From: Membranihabitans marinus
Lineage (GTDB): Bacteria; Bacteroidota; Bacteroidia; Chitinophagales; Saprospiraceae
Reading direction: 5' to 3'
DNA: 64,000 nt
Assembly: GCF_021729155.1 (NCBI RefSeq)
Contig: NZ_JAJQYA010000029.1
Location: 1-64,000, forward strand
A program made the translations under genes and the position numbers. This document shows positions 36,519 to 45,292 of this stretch, one piece after another; position 1 is the stretch's first letter; every line of letters begins with the position of its first letter. The notes beneath the pieces were generated by a model that was not told where the DNA came from, made no database searches, and worked only from the letters and a program-made list of their open reading frames with translations.

Positions 36519-38687
36519 ATGAAGTATATAGTTTCATTCAAATCATATATCTGGGCTGTACTTTGTATGGCAGTAATAGTGTCTTGTACACCCAAAATGG
36601 CTGTAGAGACTACTACTCCAGAAGTAAATGTTCCAGTAGTAGATACTGAGGCCTGGAGGTCTCAAGCACCCAGTCCTAGTCCGGCTCCAGACTTCAATCT
36701 GGGCGATTATGAAGAATTTGCCCTAGACAATGGATTGAAAGTCATCGTAGTAGAAAATCATAAATTGCCCGTGGTTTCATTTCAGTTGTTCGTCGACCGA
36801 GGTGCTATCCTAGAGGGTGATAAGACGGGATTGACATCTATTGTCGGTCAAATGTTGAGACGGGGTACTGTGAACAAAACCAAGGCGGAAATAGATGAAG
36901 AGATAGAGTTTATCGCAGCTACTATAAGTACTAGTTCCTCTGGATTCTACGCTTCGGCATTGAAAAAACATACAAAGAAGCTTTTGGATTTGGCTACAGA
37001 ACTTATCTATGAACCCAGTTTCCCTCAGGAAGAATTTGACAAAATTGTTCAGGAAACCAAATCTGGATTGGCCTTTTCTAAATCGGATCCCAATACCATA
37101 TCTTCCAATGTAAGCGGTGCTATCTTGTACGGTAAAGATCACGCCTACGGCGAGTTTGTGACTGAAGAAACCATTGAAAATATTTCATTAGAAGATGTTA
37201 AAGAATTTTACAGTAAATATTTGATACCCAATATCTCTTATTTAATCGTGGTAGGGGACATTGACGTTGCAGAGGCCAAAGAATTGGCTACTTCTTATTT
37301 TAGCGATTGGGAAGGCAATCCCAATTTTAAAGTACATGAACCTGTATTCCCATCCCCTCCTGCTCAAAATAGTGTAAGTATAGTACCCAAGGAAGGTGCG
37401 GTACAATCAGTTATCGATATTTCTTCGACCATAAGATTTCCACACAATTCACCAGATCGATTGGCGGCTTCTGTAATGAATACCATTCTCGGAGGATATT
37501 TTGGCTCTAGGTTAAATAAAAATATAAGAGAAGACAAGGGGTATACTTATGGTATTGGATCTAGGCTTTCACCGGATCGATATGTGGGGAATTTCTCTAC
37601 TTCTGCTAGTGTAAGAAATCAAGTGACCGATAGTACAATTACTGAAATTTTAAAGGAAATGAAGCGAATGCAGTCCGAAAAGGTTTCAGAAGAAGAGCTT
37701 AGTTTGGTAAAAAATGTATTAACTGGACAATTTGCTCGAGGACTGGAATCTCCACAAACTATTGCTAGGAATGCGCTTAATATTGCTCGATACGATTTGC
37801 CGAAGGATTATTATCAGACCTATCTCAGTCGATTGGAAAAGTTAACGGCAGATGATATATTGGCAGCAGCTAAAAAGTATCTCAACCCCAATCAATTGCA
37901 GATTGTAATTGTTGGAAATGATGAAGAAATCTCAGAGGGATTAGTGGCTTTCGACGGTGATGGTAATATCGATTATTACGATATCGCTGCAGAGAAGGTT
38001 GACAAAAAGCCAATGATGTCAGCTGAAGACTTGGGAGTGACTGCCGAAGAGATTATTGCACATTATATCGAAGTAATTGGAGGGCAGGATAAGTTGGATA
38101 ATGTCAAAAGTGTAGTCATGGTTACCAAAGCGGAAACACCAATGGGGAATCTATCTACGACTATTAAGACCAAAGACAATAGCAAAGTCAACATGAAAAT
38201 GGAAAGTCAAGGAATGACTATTCAAGAAATTATATTCAATGGATTTAAAGCCAAGGTAGGTGGCATGCAAGGCAATCAGATCATCGATGATCCCAAAGAG
38301 TTTTCCAGATTTAAAGCCATGGCTAAATTTTGTCCTGAATCTGATTATTTTACTTCAGGGGAATATCAAGTAGAGGTAAAAGGAACAGAGGAATTGGAAA
38401 CGGGACAAGCTTATAAAATCCGATTGACTTCCATGGACGGAACCGTTACTACTGAATACTATGACATTAAAACTGGGTTAAAACAAAAGATGGTAAACAC
38501 AGTGAGCAGTAATGGTCAAGAGATCGTGACCCAGCAATTATTGGGAGATTACAAAGAAGTGGATGGAATTAAGGTCCCACATACTATTACTTTTTCAGGC
38601 GGTGGTATGCCGTTTGAAATGGTTCAAAAGGTAGAAAAGATTGAGTTTAATACTCCGATGGAAGATAGCGTCTTTCAGGTAGAATAA
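36519..38687 (+). CDS. M16 family lipoprotein, catalytically inactive partner with C-terminal extra domain
   Basis: A 722-residue lipoprotein (lipobox VIVSC, Cys about residue 23). Residues 65-490 hold two M16 lobes; where the zinc motif HxxEH should be, the sequence reads IVGQM, so it cannot bind zinc. The partner motif NIREDKGYTYGIGSRLS, with Arg and Tyr, is intact, as expected for the non-catalytic half of an M16B pair. Residues about 505-722 are an added LolA-like/outer-membrane lipoprotein-sorting-like beta domain (EIIAHYIEVIGGQDKLDNVKSV). The order active-then-inactive with a 2-base gap implies balanced synthesis. Confidence 0.88.
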   Translation: MKYIVSFKSYIWAVLCMAVIVSCTPKMAVETTTPEVNVPVVDTEAWRSQAPSPSPAPDFNLGDYEEFALDNGLKVIVVENHKLPVVSFQLFVDRGAILEGDKTGLTSIVGQMLRRGTVNKTKAEIDEEIEFIAATISTSSSGFYASALKKHTKKLLDLATELIYEPSFPQEEFDKIVQETKSGLAFSKSDPNTISSNVSGAILYGKDHAYGEFVTEETIENISLEDVKEFYSKYLIPNISYLIVVGDIDVAEAKELATSYFSDWEGNPNFKVHEPVFPSPPAQNSVSIVPKEGAVQSVIDISSTIRFPHNSPDRLAASVMNTILGGYFGSRLNKNIREDKGYTYGIGSRLSPDRYVGNFSTSASVRNQVTDSTITEILKEMKRMQSEKVSEEELSLVKNVLTGQFARGLESPQTIARNALNIARYDLPKDYYQTYLSRLEKLTADDILAAAKKYLNPNQLQIVIVGNDEEISEGLVAFDGDGNIDYYDIAAEKVDKKPMMSAEDLGVTAEEIIAHYIEVIGGQDKLDNVKSVVMVTKAETPMGNLSTTIKTKDNSKVNMKMESQGMTIQEIIFNGFKAKVGGMQGNQIIDDPKEFSRFKAMAKFCPESDYFTSGEYQVEVKGTEELETGQAYKIRLTSMDGTVTTEYYDIKTGLKQKMVNTVSSNGQEIVTQQLLGDYKEVDGIKVPHTITFSGGGMPFEMVQKVEKIEFNTPMEDSVFQVE

Positions 38688-38727
38688 TTCAGGTATAAGA
38701 AATGCTATTATAGAACGGATATTAAAG

Positions 38728-38769
38728 AAAAGCTCCCAATTCTCTTGAAGAGAATTGGGAGCTTTTTTT
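38728..38769. terminator. bidirectional terminator between the M16 pair and the Lrp gene
   Basis: A perfect 17-bp stem (right arm GAGAATTGGGAGCTTTT) with loop TTGAA has T runs at both exits, TTTTTTT rightward and TTTTCTTT leftward. It serves both convergent transcripts. Confidence 0.92.
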
Positions 38770-39184
38770 ATCCCTTAATTTTAGATAGTATCAGTGAAGT
38801 GGTTGGGTCGCCATAGAGGATGAGTTGATCGATAAAAGACTGTAAGTGAAGTTGATCTTTAAGAATTACCTTCATCTGAATATTTTGTGGACCAGTGACC
38901 CGGTAGGATTCTATTATCTCTGGGAAGGTATGAATGACTTGCATAAAGGTTTTGAGTTTTCCAGAATGCAGTTTTAGGCCTATAAAAGCTTCAAGGCCAT
39001 ATCCTAATAGAGAGTAGTTAACCGAGATGGTATAATTTTTAATCACTCCCCTATCTTCTAATTTTTGAATTCTTTCCCGAATTGTTGATGGAGAAAGGTC
39101 TAATCTTCGACCGAGTTCGGCGTAACTCAGTCTAGCGTTTTGTTCCAAAATTCGAACTAACTTTAAGTCAATGGCATTTATCAT
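38768..39184 (-). CDS. Lrp/AsnC family transcriptional regulator
   Basis: A 138-residue regulator starting at MINAIDLKLVRILEQNARLSYAELG; a start seven codons upstream is less likely. The N-terminal HTH (residues about 20-45, LGRRLDLSPSTIRERIQKLEDRGVI) is followed by a RAM/AsnC effector domain (residues about 65-135). Such proteins form octamers that sense amino acids. It is divergent from a TSUP permease gene, with 122 bases between the two starts, which suggests that it controls that permease. Confidence 0.9.
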   Translation of the reverse strand: MINAIDLKLVRILEQNARLSYAELGRRLDLSPSTIRERIQKLEDRGVIKNYTISVNYSLLGYGLEAFIGLKLHSGKLKTFMQVIHTFPEIIESYRVTGPQNIQMKVILKDQLHLQSFIDQLILYGDPTTSLILSKIKG

Positions 39185-39258
39185 TTTTATTAGGATTTTT
39201 AACAATTATATTGATGATTCCACGGGAATATAACAGATTTGACGCAGATTCCACATTC

Positions 39259-39285
39259 TTGACAAGGTAATTAATCTTAATTTTG
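39259..39285 (+). promoter_or_regulatory. promoter of the TSUP permease gene
   Basis: TTG at 39259 (within TTGACA) and TAATTTTG at 39278-39285 are 16 bases apart, 21 bases before the ATG. An Lrp site could overlap it, but none was identified. Confidence 0.45.
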
Positions 39286-39306
39286 TAAGTATAAAATAAA
39301 TAGATT

Positions 39307-40023
39307 ATGGATACCATATTGTTGATCACAGCCTTGGGAATATGTTTAGGTTTTTTCGTTCAATCTATGATTGGTTTTGCTGGAGCTCTGGTTGCATTAC
39401 CTGTTTTGCTGACTGTGATGTCTATGCCCGATGCCATTGCGACCATATCTCTATTTTATTTATTTTCCAGTGTAGAAATGGTTATTAAGAATTGGAAAAA
39501 TATTCAATTTAAGATCATTTTAAAGTTGACTTTAGTTTCTATAGTGGGTATTGGTTTGGGTATTTACGTTTTGAGTTTTTCCAAGCCATTGTTTTTAAAG
39601 AAAATCCTCGGAGTATTTATTTTAATGTATGTGATTTATTCTCTTTTAAAATATTCCAAAGATATTAGACTGCCCAAATTGACCATTCCCCTCGGGTTTT
39701 TAGGTGGATTCTTTTCTGGGTTATTTTCGACAGGTGGCCCATTATATGTGATGTCCGTTCGCAACACGGTGACGGATTCAAAATCTATTCGCGCCACCAT
39801 GATAGGTATATTGGCTTTGGTGTCCTTGGTGCGCGTCCCTATGCTTAGTATCAATGGAATATTGACTAAGTCCCATTTACAACACAGTATTATTATATTA
39901 CCTTTCTTTTTTGCCGCTCAGTTTTTGGGCACTAAGGCCTATGGCAAGCTCAATGAAAATTCATTTAAAAACATCCTTTTGTTGTTGCTAGCTATTTCCG
40001 GGATATTTTTGATTATCCGTTAG
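39307..40023 (+). CDS. TSUP (TauE/SafE) family permease
   Basis: A 238-residue integral membrane protein with about seven or eight transmembrane segments in two similar halves. The hallmark GFAGALVALPVL in the first half corresponds to GFFSGLFSTGGPLYVM in the second. TSUP members export or import sulfite, sulfonates or organosulfur anions; the substrate here is unknown. It is adjacent to and divergent from an Lrp-type regulator, which may indicate an amino-acid-linked compound such as a taurine degradation product. The gene is followed by a repeat island. Confidence 0.82.
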   Translation: MDTILLITALGICLGFFVQSMIGFAGALVALPVLLTVMSMPDAIATISLFYLFSSVEMVIKNWKNIQFKIILKLTLVSIVGIGLGIYVLSFSKPLFLKKILGVFILMYVIYSLLKYSKDIRLPKLTIPLGFLGGFFSGLFSTGGPLYVMSVRNTVTDSKSIRATMIGILALVSLVRVPMLSINGILTKSHLQHSIIILPFFFAAQFLGTKAYGKLNENSFKNILLLLLAISGIFLIIR

Positions 40024-40172
40024 TTACTGTTTACTCAATATAGCTATTGGATTGATTGCTGTACCTCATGGTTCAATAGATAATTGACTATCTATTTTTT
40101 AAGCAGTTTGGGAGCCATGAATTGGATTGTGTTTTTAGTCTTTGCGCTCCGGGCGTGATTGCAATGTTGGCA

Positions 40173-40237
40173 GTAGAGACGCAATGCCTTGCGTCTCCCA
40201 ACAGGGTCGAATGAGACGCAAGGCATTGCGTCTCTAC
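40173..40237. repeat. BIME-like pair of GTAG REP palindromes
   Basis: A perfect 25-base inverted repeat (40173-40197 and 40213-40237) with a 15-base centre. Each arm is itself a hairpin: GTAG, then AGACGCAA and TTGCGTCT around TGCC. The leading GTAG with an imperfect palindrome is the signature of REP elements mobilised by RAYT (TnpA-REP) transposases. A third REP copy lies at 40357-40382. No RAYT gene is in the window. Confidence 0.8.
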
Positions 40238-40246
40238 GGTGAGGAA

Positions 40247-40338
40247 TGACTGCAACGTAAATCGATAGTCAAATTCCCCTCCAATGGAGGGGTGTCAGTT
40301 TACTGACGGGGTGGTTTGGAAATTCTGTAGGGATTATT
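40247..40338 (+). repeat. dispersed repeat, inverted copy of 56584-56676
   Basis: Two blocks match the other island in reverse complement without mismatch: 40247-40269 (23 bases) with 56654-56676, and 40289-40338 (50 bases) with 56584-56633. Between the blocks there are a few substitutions and a one-base indel. The segment contains two hairpins of its own: CCCCTCC/GGAGGGG with loop AAT, and GTCAGT/ACTGAC with loop TT. Confidence 0.9.
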
Positions 40339-40382
40339 TTAATTTATTTTGAAGATGTAGAGACGCAATGCCTTGCGTCTCC

Positions 40383-40424
40383 ATTAGGTGGTTTTGGGAG
40401 ACGCAAGGCCACCCCACCCACGAC
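40383..40424 (+). repeat. dispersed repeat, inverted copy of 55745-55786
   Basis: 42 bases identical in reverse complement to 55745-55786, directly following a REP palindrome (40357-40382) whose own sequence has diverged in the second copy. Confidence 0.9.
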
Positions 40425-40528
40425 ATGGAGGTCAACCCATCCGAAGTACGGTGGATTCGGTTCCTTCAATGCTATTAAATTATTGATGTAAAATGAAATT
40501 TTATCCTTGTCAATTTTAATGTATTGTT

Positions 40529-40621
40529 GTCACGACACGGAGGTCGTGACTTCTCTCGCCAGAGACCGATTAACGGGCTCTGGTGCTTTTTGTCCACCCA
40601 CCCGAGGGATGGGACCCTCGG
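40529..40621 (+). repeat. hairpin-module repeat, copy 1 (A-B-A)
   Basis: Hairpin A at 40529-40550: stem GTCACGAC/GTCGTGAC, loop ACGGAG. Hairpin B at 40559-40583: CCAGAG then CCG pairing with CGG then CTCTGG, loop ATTAA. After a CCACCCA linker, a second hairpin A at 40602-40621: CCGAGGG/CCCTCGG, loop ATGGGA, then CCTTCATC. The same order, linkers and loops recur in island 2 with different stem sequences. Confidence 0.75.
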
Positions 40622-40663
40622 ATCCTTCATCGTGCTGTTTAGGTATATTTAAATAGAAGTGAT

Positions 40664-40707
40664 ATTAAAAAAGAAAAGCTGTCTCATCAACATGAGACAG
40701 CTTTTCT
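40664..40707 (-). terminator. terminator of dnaK
   Basis: A perfect 16-bp stem (AGAAAAGCTGTCTCAT and its complement) with tetraloop CAAC is followed on the minus strand by a T-rich run, 25 bases after the dnaK stop. Confidence 0.92.
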
Positions 40708-40731
40708 ATAAATCTATATATAAAGTTACGA

Positions 40732-42654
40732 TTATTTATTCTCGTCTACTTCTTCAAATTCAACATCGGTTACATCGTCGCTATCTGATTGGTTGTTGCC
40801 GGCATCACCTGCACTACCGTTTGCTCCTGCACTAGCCCCTTCACCATTTTCATTGGTAGCGGCATAGATATCTTGACTTGCTGCTGTCCATGCTGCAGTC
40901 AATTTTTCAGAAATGCTATCGATTTGATCTAAATCCTCTTTTTTATGAGCTTCCTTCAAATCTGCCAATGCAGATTCGATGGCTGCTTTTTTGTCAGCAG
41001 GAATTTTATCACCGTATTCAGTCAATTGTTTTTCTGTGCTAAAGATGGTTGCATCAGCAGCATTCAATTTGTCCACTCTTTCCTTTACCAATTTATCAGA
41101 CTCGGCATTGGCTTGAGCTTCGTTTTTCATTCTTTCGATCTCTTCTGGAGATAATCCAGTTGAGGCTTCAATTCTGATTTTTTGCTCTTTACCTGTGCCT
41201 TTGTCTTTGGCGTGAACGTTCAATATACCATTGGCATCCATATCAAATGAAACTTCAATTTGAGGTACCCCTCTTGGTGAAGGTGGAATACCGTCTAGGA
41301 TAAATCTACCTACCGTTCTATTATCTTTGGCCATAGGACGTTCCCCTTGCAATATGTGTATCTCCACAGAAGGCTGATTGTCAGCTGCAGTAGAATATAC
41401 TTTTGATTTCTTCGTAGGGATGGTTGAGTTAGACTCGATAACTACATCATATACACCTCCCATGGTCTCAATACCCAATGAAAGTGGAGTTACATCCAAC
41501 AACAATACATCTTGAACATCACCGCTCAATACCCCTCCTTGGATGGCAGCACCGATGGCTACAACCTCATCTGGATTTACTCCCTTGTGTGGTTTTTTAC
41601 CAAAAAATTGTTCAACGGTTTCTTGGATTTTAGGAATTCGTGTAGATCCACCTACCAAAATCACTTCATCAATATCACTGGTAGAAAGACCAGCATCTTT
41701 AAGTGCGGCTTTACATGGTTCCAATGCACGTTGGATCAAGCTATCGGCCAATTGCTCGAATTTTGATCTAGATATTTTTACCACTAAGTGCTTAGGAACA
41801 CCGTCTTTGGCAGTGATATATGGCAAATTCACTTCGGTCTCTGTAGATGCAGAAAGTTCGATTTTCGCTTTTTCAGCTGCATCTTTTAATCTTTGCAAAG
41901 CCAATGGATCTTTTCTCAAATCCATATTCTCTTGCTCTTGGAAAGAATCAGCCAAGAAATCGATAATTACTCTATCAAAATCATCTCCACCCAATCTAGT
42001 ATCACCATTGGTAGATTTTACTTCAAATACACCGTCACCCAATTCTAGGATAGATATATCAAAAGTACCCCCTCCTAAGTCATATACAGCGATGGTCTGA
42101 TCTTTGTGACTTTTGTCCAATCCATAAGCCAAAGCAGCAGCTGTGGGCTCATTGATAATTCTTTTTATACTTAAGCCAGCGATTTCACCAGCTTCTTTGG
42201 TAGCTTGTCGCTGTGAATCATTAAAGTAAGCAGGTACAGTGACTACTGCTTCAGTAACATCGTGGCCCAAATAATCTTCAGCCACTTTCTTCATTTTCTG
42301 CAATACTATCGCAGAAATCTCTTGTGGTGAATATTTGCGATCGTCGATAGCCACTCTGATTGTGTCGTTGTCGCCTTTTACGATTTCGTAGGGTACATCT
42401 GAAATTTCTTTAGATGATTCACTATATCGTGACCCCATAAATCTCTTAATAGATGAGATCGTTTTATGGGGATTGGTAATAGCTTGTCTTTTTGCTGAAT
42501 CCCCTACTTTACGCTCACCGTTTTCTAGAAAAGCAACTACTGAAGGAGTTGTTCTTCTACCTTCGTCATTAGGAATAACCACAGGTTCATTACCTTCCAT
42601 CACGGATACACATGAATTGGTGGTACCTAAATCTATTCCGATAATTTTTCCCAT
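40732..42654 (-). CDS. dnaK: molecular chaperone DnaK (Hsp70)
   Basis: A 640-residue Hsp70. The start is the ATG at 42654 ([19 protein letters not shown]); the frame is open 47 codons further upstream, but that extension is outside the family. ATPase-domain motifs are [41 protein letters not shown] and the linker-adjacent [16 protein letters not shown]. The substrate domain and helical lid follow, and the tail is acidic ([14 protein letters not shown]). DnaJ and GrpE genes are not adjacent. No CIRCE element was found upstream. It is monocistronic with a strong terminator, and the gene lies between the two repeat islands. Confidence 0.97.
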   Translation of the reverse strand: MGKIIGIDLGTTNSCVSVMEGNEPVVIPNDEGRRTTPSVVAFLENGERKVGDSAKRQAITNPHKTISSIKRFMGSRYSESSKEISDVPYEIVKGDNDTIRVAIDDRKYSPQEISAIVLQKMKKVAEDYLGHDVTEAVVTVPAYFNDSQRQATKEAGEIAGLSIKRIINEPTAAALAYGLDKSHKDQTIAVYDLGGGTFDISILELGDGVFEVKSTNGDTRLGGDDFDRVIIDFLADSFQEQENMDLRKDPLALQRLKDAAEKAKIELSASTETEVNLPYITAKDGVPKHLVVKISRSKFEQLADSLIQRALEPCKAALKDAGLSTSDIDEVILVGGSTRIPKIQETVEQFFGKKPHKGVNPDEVVAIGAAIQGGVLSGDVQDVLLLDVTPLSLGIETMGGVYDVVIESNSTIPTKKSKVYSTAADNQPSVEIHILQGERPMAKDNRTVGRFILDGIPPSPRGVPQIEVSFDMDANGILNVHAKDKGTGKEQKIRIEASTGLSPEEIERMKNEAQANAESDKLVKERVDKLNAADATIFSTEKQLTEYGDKIPADKKAAIESALADLKEAHKKEDLDQIDSISEKLTAAWTAASQDIYAATNENGEGASAGANGSAGDAGNNQSDSDDVTDVEFEEVDENK

Positions 42655-42847
42655 ATCAATATTTAATTTTATTTTTTTTAATACGTTACTTAATGTTATA
42701 CAATATGAGTGCCATCCACAATTTTCGTACAAATTGACATCTTTATCTATTAAAGTCCTTTTTTTAATGACAGGTTTGATGTGACAGACTGACATATCGT
42801 CACTTTTTTAATAGAATATGGACAGAACCTCTGTTATATATTTCGAT

Positions 42848-42886
42848 CCAGATCTATAGAATTCTCGGATTCTATAATTCCTCTGG
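42848..42886. repeat. imperfect inverted repeat between dnaK and the coiled-coil gene
   Basis: Outer arms CCAGA/TCTGG and inner arms TATAGAAT/ATTCTATA around loop TCTCGG. It could be an operator or an RNA hairpin; there is no T tract. Confidence 0.4.
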
Positions 42887-42971
42887 AAAATCTTCTATAT
42901 AAATATCTATAAAACAAATAAAAATAATATCTTTCTATTTTGACAACCTATGATGATTGGATTTCATCTAC

Positions 42972-43022
42972 TTTTACCATGGATTTATCGAAAAATTTAT
43001 TCGAAATTAAGTCATGGTAAAA
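42972..43022. repeat. 51-base inverted repeat upstream of the coiled-coil gene
   Basis: TTTTACCATG (42972-42981) and CATGGTAAAA (43013-43022) are perfect inverted arms, with a smaller partial symmetry (CGAA ... TTCG) inside. It lies 90 bases before the ATG at 43113, a plausible binding-site pair or leader structure. Confidence 0.4.
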
Positions 43023-43112
43023 TAGTCTGAAACTAATGTGTATTTTTAGGGTTTAATGTTTTATAGAGAATATATAAAACTTTTTTTACTTAAATCTTCC
43101 AACTATAACAGA

Positions 43113-43670
43113 ATGAATATAAATCTTGTAGAAATCTTCGATAATCAAAATTCTTTAGATAAAAAGTCGCGTGAATTTTTGCTTAAAGCCATTGAAAGAA
43201 ATAATAAGGAGGGATTTGATTATTTAGAATTTAAACAAGCTATGATTCGGTTGGAGAAAATGGCTTTAGATGAGGAGACCGCTATTAAATCTGCTTATGC
43301 GACTGCTTCTACCGTAGGACTTACTAAGTCCATGCTAATGAAAAGCGCTGATTTTTATTTGGCTATATTACAAGAAGAATACAATCAGTTTAACAGTGCT
43401 TTAGAAAAACAAATGGAAGCCAAAGTGCATTCCAAACAAAAGCAAAAAGAGCAAGCAGAAGAAAAATTAAAAACCATTACTCAGAAAATAGCCGATCTGC
43501 AAAAAGAACAAAAAGTTTTGGAAACTAAACTTCAAAAAATGGATGAGGATGCCCTCAAAGCCAAAGAAAAAATTGAAGATACCAGTGAGAAATTTCAGGC
43601 TACCTTGAAAACCATTACCGAAAGAATTCAACAAGATATTGAACAATTTAATAACCATATATCATCTTAA
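43113..43670 (+). CDS. coiled-coil protein of unknown function
   Basis: A 185-residue soluble protein starting at MNINLVEIFDNQN; an upstream in-frame start adds 19 residues that look non-native. Residues 15-95 are a compact helical region (FLLKAIERNNKEGFDYLEFKQAM). Residues 100-170 form a long, Lys/Glu/Gln-rich coiled coil (KQKEQAEEKLKTITQKIADL). There is no signal or membrane segment. It is followed after 36 bases by a membrane-anchored coiled-coil gene, and the two probably act together, perhaps as envelope-stress or membrane-remodelling partners. Confidence 0.72.
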   Translation: MNINLVEIFDNQNSLDKKSREFLLKAIERNNKEGFDYLEFKQAMIRLEKMALDEETAIKSAYATASTVGLTKSMLMKSADFYLAILQEEYNQFNSALEKQMEAKVHSKQKQKEQAEEKLKTITQKIADLQKEQKVLETKLQKMDEDALKAKEKIEDTSEKFQATLKTITERIQQDIEQFNNHISS

Positions 43671-43706
43671 ATGACCTCTCTCTACGAGGTAAAATTTTAA
43701 TAGAAT

Positions 43707-44744
43707 ATGTCAGATTTACAATCATTTAAATCAGCGAGACCAAAATCTTTTTGGAAAAAACCAGAAGGAGTAGTGGGTGCCTTATTTATCAGTGGAATAT
43801 TGTTGGGCGCCGGTTTTTTAATCGTCTCTAATCTAAGTTTCATTATTGGTCTAATGGCCAATGTATTTTATCTCTCATTGATTATCGTAGCCTTTGCAGT
43901 TCTTCTGTATATGGTCTTAGATCCTAGAATGAGAAACCTAGTATGGTATATGTACAAAAGTGTGATGCGTTGGATAACTGGGATGTTTATTCAGATCGAT
44001 CCAATAGGTATCCTAAAAAGCTATGTTCAAGACCTAGAGGACAATCTCAAAAAGATGAGTAAACAAATCGGTCTTTTGCGCGGCCAAATGAGAAAGATCA
44101 AAACATTAATGGAAGACAATGTCAAAGAGATTGACAACAATATGTTGTTGGCTCAAAAAGCCAAAGAAATAGGCCAAGACAATCAACTTCTCCTTGCTTC
44201 TAGAAAAGCGGCTAGACTCAAAGAGAGCAATCAGAAGTACGCCTCCTTGCTCAATAAAATGACGGTCTTGTACAAGGTGTTGTCCAAGATGTATTCCAAT
44301 TCAGAAGTACTGTTGGAAGATACCAAAGATCAGGTCAAACTCAAAGAGCAAGAAAGAAAAGCTATCAGAACCAGTTACGGTGCTATGAAAAGTGCTATGG
44401 ATATTATAGCTGGAACTGGGAATAAAAGAGAAATGTTTGATGCTGCTCTAGAAAATATTGCCGATGATTTGGCCAATAAAGTTGGAGAAATGGAACAATT
44501 TATGGAAATGTCTTCTTCCGTTATGGACTCTGTCGACCTTCAAAATGGGGTGTTCGAAGAACAAGGACTGAAAATGTTGGAGGAATGGGAAAAGAAAAGT
44601 ACGATAATGCTTTTGGGTGATGGTCAATCCAATATGGCTGATGACTTTTTTGACTTAGATGCCAAACCCAATGAAAGGGTTAAGATAGAACGCAAATCGG
44701 ATTCCGATGATAAAAGCAATGAATACGAAGGTTTGTTTGATTAG
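43707..44744 (+). CDS. membrane-anchored coiled-coil protein, faintly PspA-like
   Basis: 345 residues. Two transmembrane segments (about residues 21-43 and 47-69) are followed by a long helical hairpin region (residues 105-290) with heptads such as QDLEDNLKKMSKQIGLLRGQMRKIKTLM and NQKYASLLNKMTVLYKVLSKMY. An acidic, disordered tail follows. The long antiparallel coiled coil recalls PspA/IM30 (ESCRT-III-like) proteins, but I cannot establish homology by eye. It forms a two-gene unit with the preceding coiled-coil gene. Confidence 0.72.
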   Translation: MSDLQSFKSARPKSFWKKPEGVVGALFISGILLGAGFLIVSNLSFIIGLMANVFYLSLIIVAFAVLLYMVLDPRMRNLVWYMYKSVMRWITGMFIQIDPIGILKSYVQDLEDNLKKMSKQIGLLRGQMRKIKTLMEDNVKEIDNNMLLAQKAKEIGQDNQLLLASRKAARLKESNQKYASLLNKMTVLYKVLSKMYSNSEVLLEDTKDQVKLKEQERKAIRTSYGAMKSAMDIIAGTGNKREMFDAALENIADDLANKVGEMEQFMEMSSSVMDSVDLQNGVFEEQGLKMLEEWEKKSTIMLLGDGQSNMADDFFDLDAKPNERVKIERKSDSDDKSNEYEGLFD

Positions 44745-44765
44745 ACCTTGGTAATATGTAAAATA

Positions 44766-44805
44766 AAAAAGGCCAAATGTAAATTCTATATTTGGCCTTT
44801 TTATT
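44766..44805. terminator. bidirectional terminator
   Basis: A 13-bp stem (AAAAAGGCCAAAT/ATTTGGCCTTTTT) around an 11-base loop, with T-rich exits on both strands. It lies between the convergent membrane coiled-coil and FKBP genes. Confidence 0.88.
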
Positions 44806-44821
44806 TCTAAAAATATTATGA

Positions 44822-45277
44822 TTATTTAAAGTCCTTTAATGTAACTTCAAAGATCAACACACTATTGGCAGGTATGGTATTGCCAGATCTACTGCCATAT
44901 CCATAATAAGAAGGTATATATAAGGTTCCAGATCCGCCTTTTTTAAGCAAAGGAATACCAATTTGCCATCCAGTTATATAACCAGATAATGAACCTCCGT
45001 TTATAGTATTTTCTTCAAACACGGTTCCATCGAGTAAATATCCTTTGTAATCTACAGAAACAATACTGCTGGCTGTAGGATGAGAGCCACTACCCTCTTC
45101 TTCGATGGTATAATATAATCCCGACTCGTGTTTAGTCGCCGTAATATTATTGGCAGATAAATAGTCGAGGATGAGCTGGTCATCTACTGCCACGCGGTCC
45201 ACTTGTTCTACATCATCTCCGCATGATACAAAAATAAAAGCCAAACAGGCTAAGCTTAAAATCTGAATTAATTTCAT
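44822..45277 (-). CDS. FKBP-type peptidyl-prolyl isomerase lipoprotein
   Basis: A 151-residue lipoprotein (lipobox IFVSC, Cys19) with an FKBP domain at residues about 60-150: VSVDYKGYLLDGTVFEEN, GWQIGIPLLKKGGSGTLYIPSYYGYG and SVLIFEVTLKDF. Most active-site residues are retained. It folds envelope proteins by catalysing proline isomerisation. It starts 15 bases after the cca stop and is the last gene of the dusB-cca-FKBP operon. Confidence 0.9.
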   Translation of the reverse strand: MKLIQILSLACLAFIFVSCGDDVEQVDRVAVDDQLILDYLSANNITATKHESGLYYTIEEEGSGSHPTASSIVSVDYKGYLLDGTVFEENTINGGSLSGYITGWQIGIPLLKKGGSGTLYIPSYYGYGSRSGNTIPANSVLIFEVTLKDFK

Positions 45278-45292
45278 AGTTGTTTTTTAGAG

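Larger units (their letters stand above)
40024..40663. repeat. repeat island 1 (gene-free)
   Basis: A 640-base interval with no credible gene. In order it holds a GTAG-led inverted REP pair, a 90-base segment found inverted at 56.6 kb, another REP copy with a 42-base segment found inverted at 55.75 kb, degenerate A-type hairpins (40418-40433 and 40441-40460), and a hairpin module at 40529-40621. Base composition is richer in GC than the flanking intergenic DNA. Confidence 0.85.

Noticed and set aside
41000-41500. dnaJ or grpE adjacent to dnaK
   Set aside because: No such gene is present on either side; dnaK is monocistronic with its own terminator.
41543-42100. 185-codon open frame on the plus strand inside dnaK
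   Set aside because: It is antisense to the conserved ATPase domain of dnaK; the protein has no domain and simply mirrors dnaK codon structure.
42655-42795. 47-codon N-terminal extension of dnaK
   Set aside because: The extension has no similarity to Hsp70 N-termini, and [14 protein letters not shown] is the universal start region.
42655-42840. CIRCE heat-shock operator upstream of dnaK
   Set aside because: The inverted repeat TTAGCACTC/GAGTGCTAA is absent; only a weak GTGAC/GTCAC symmetry was seen.
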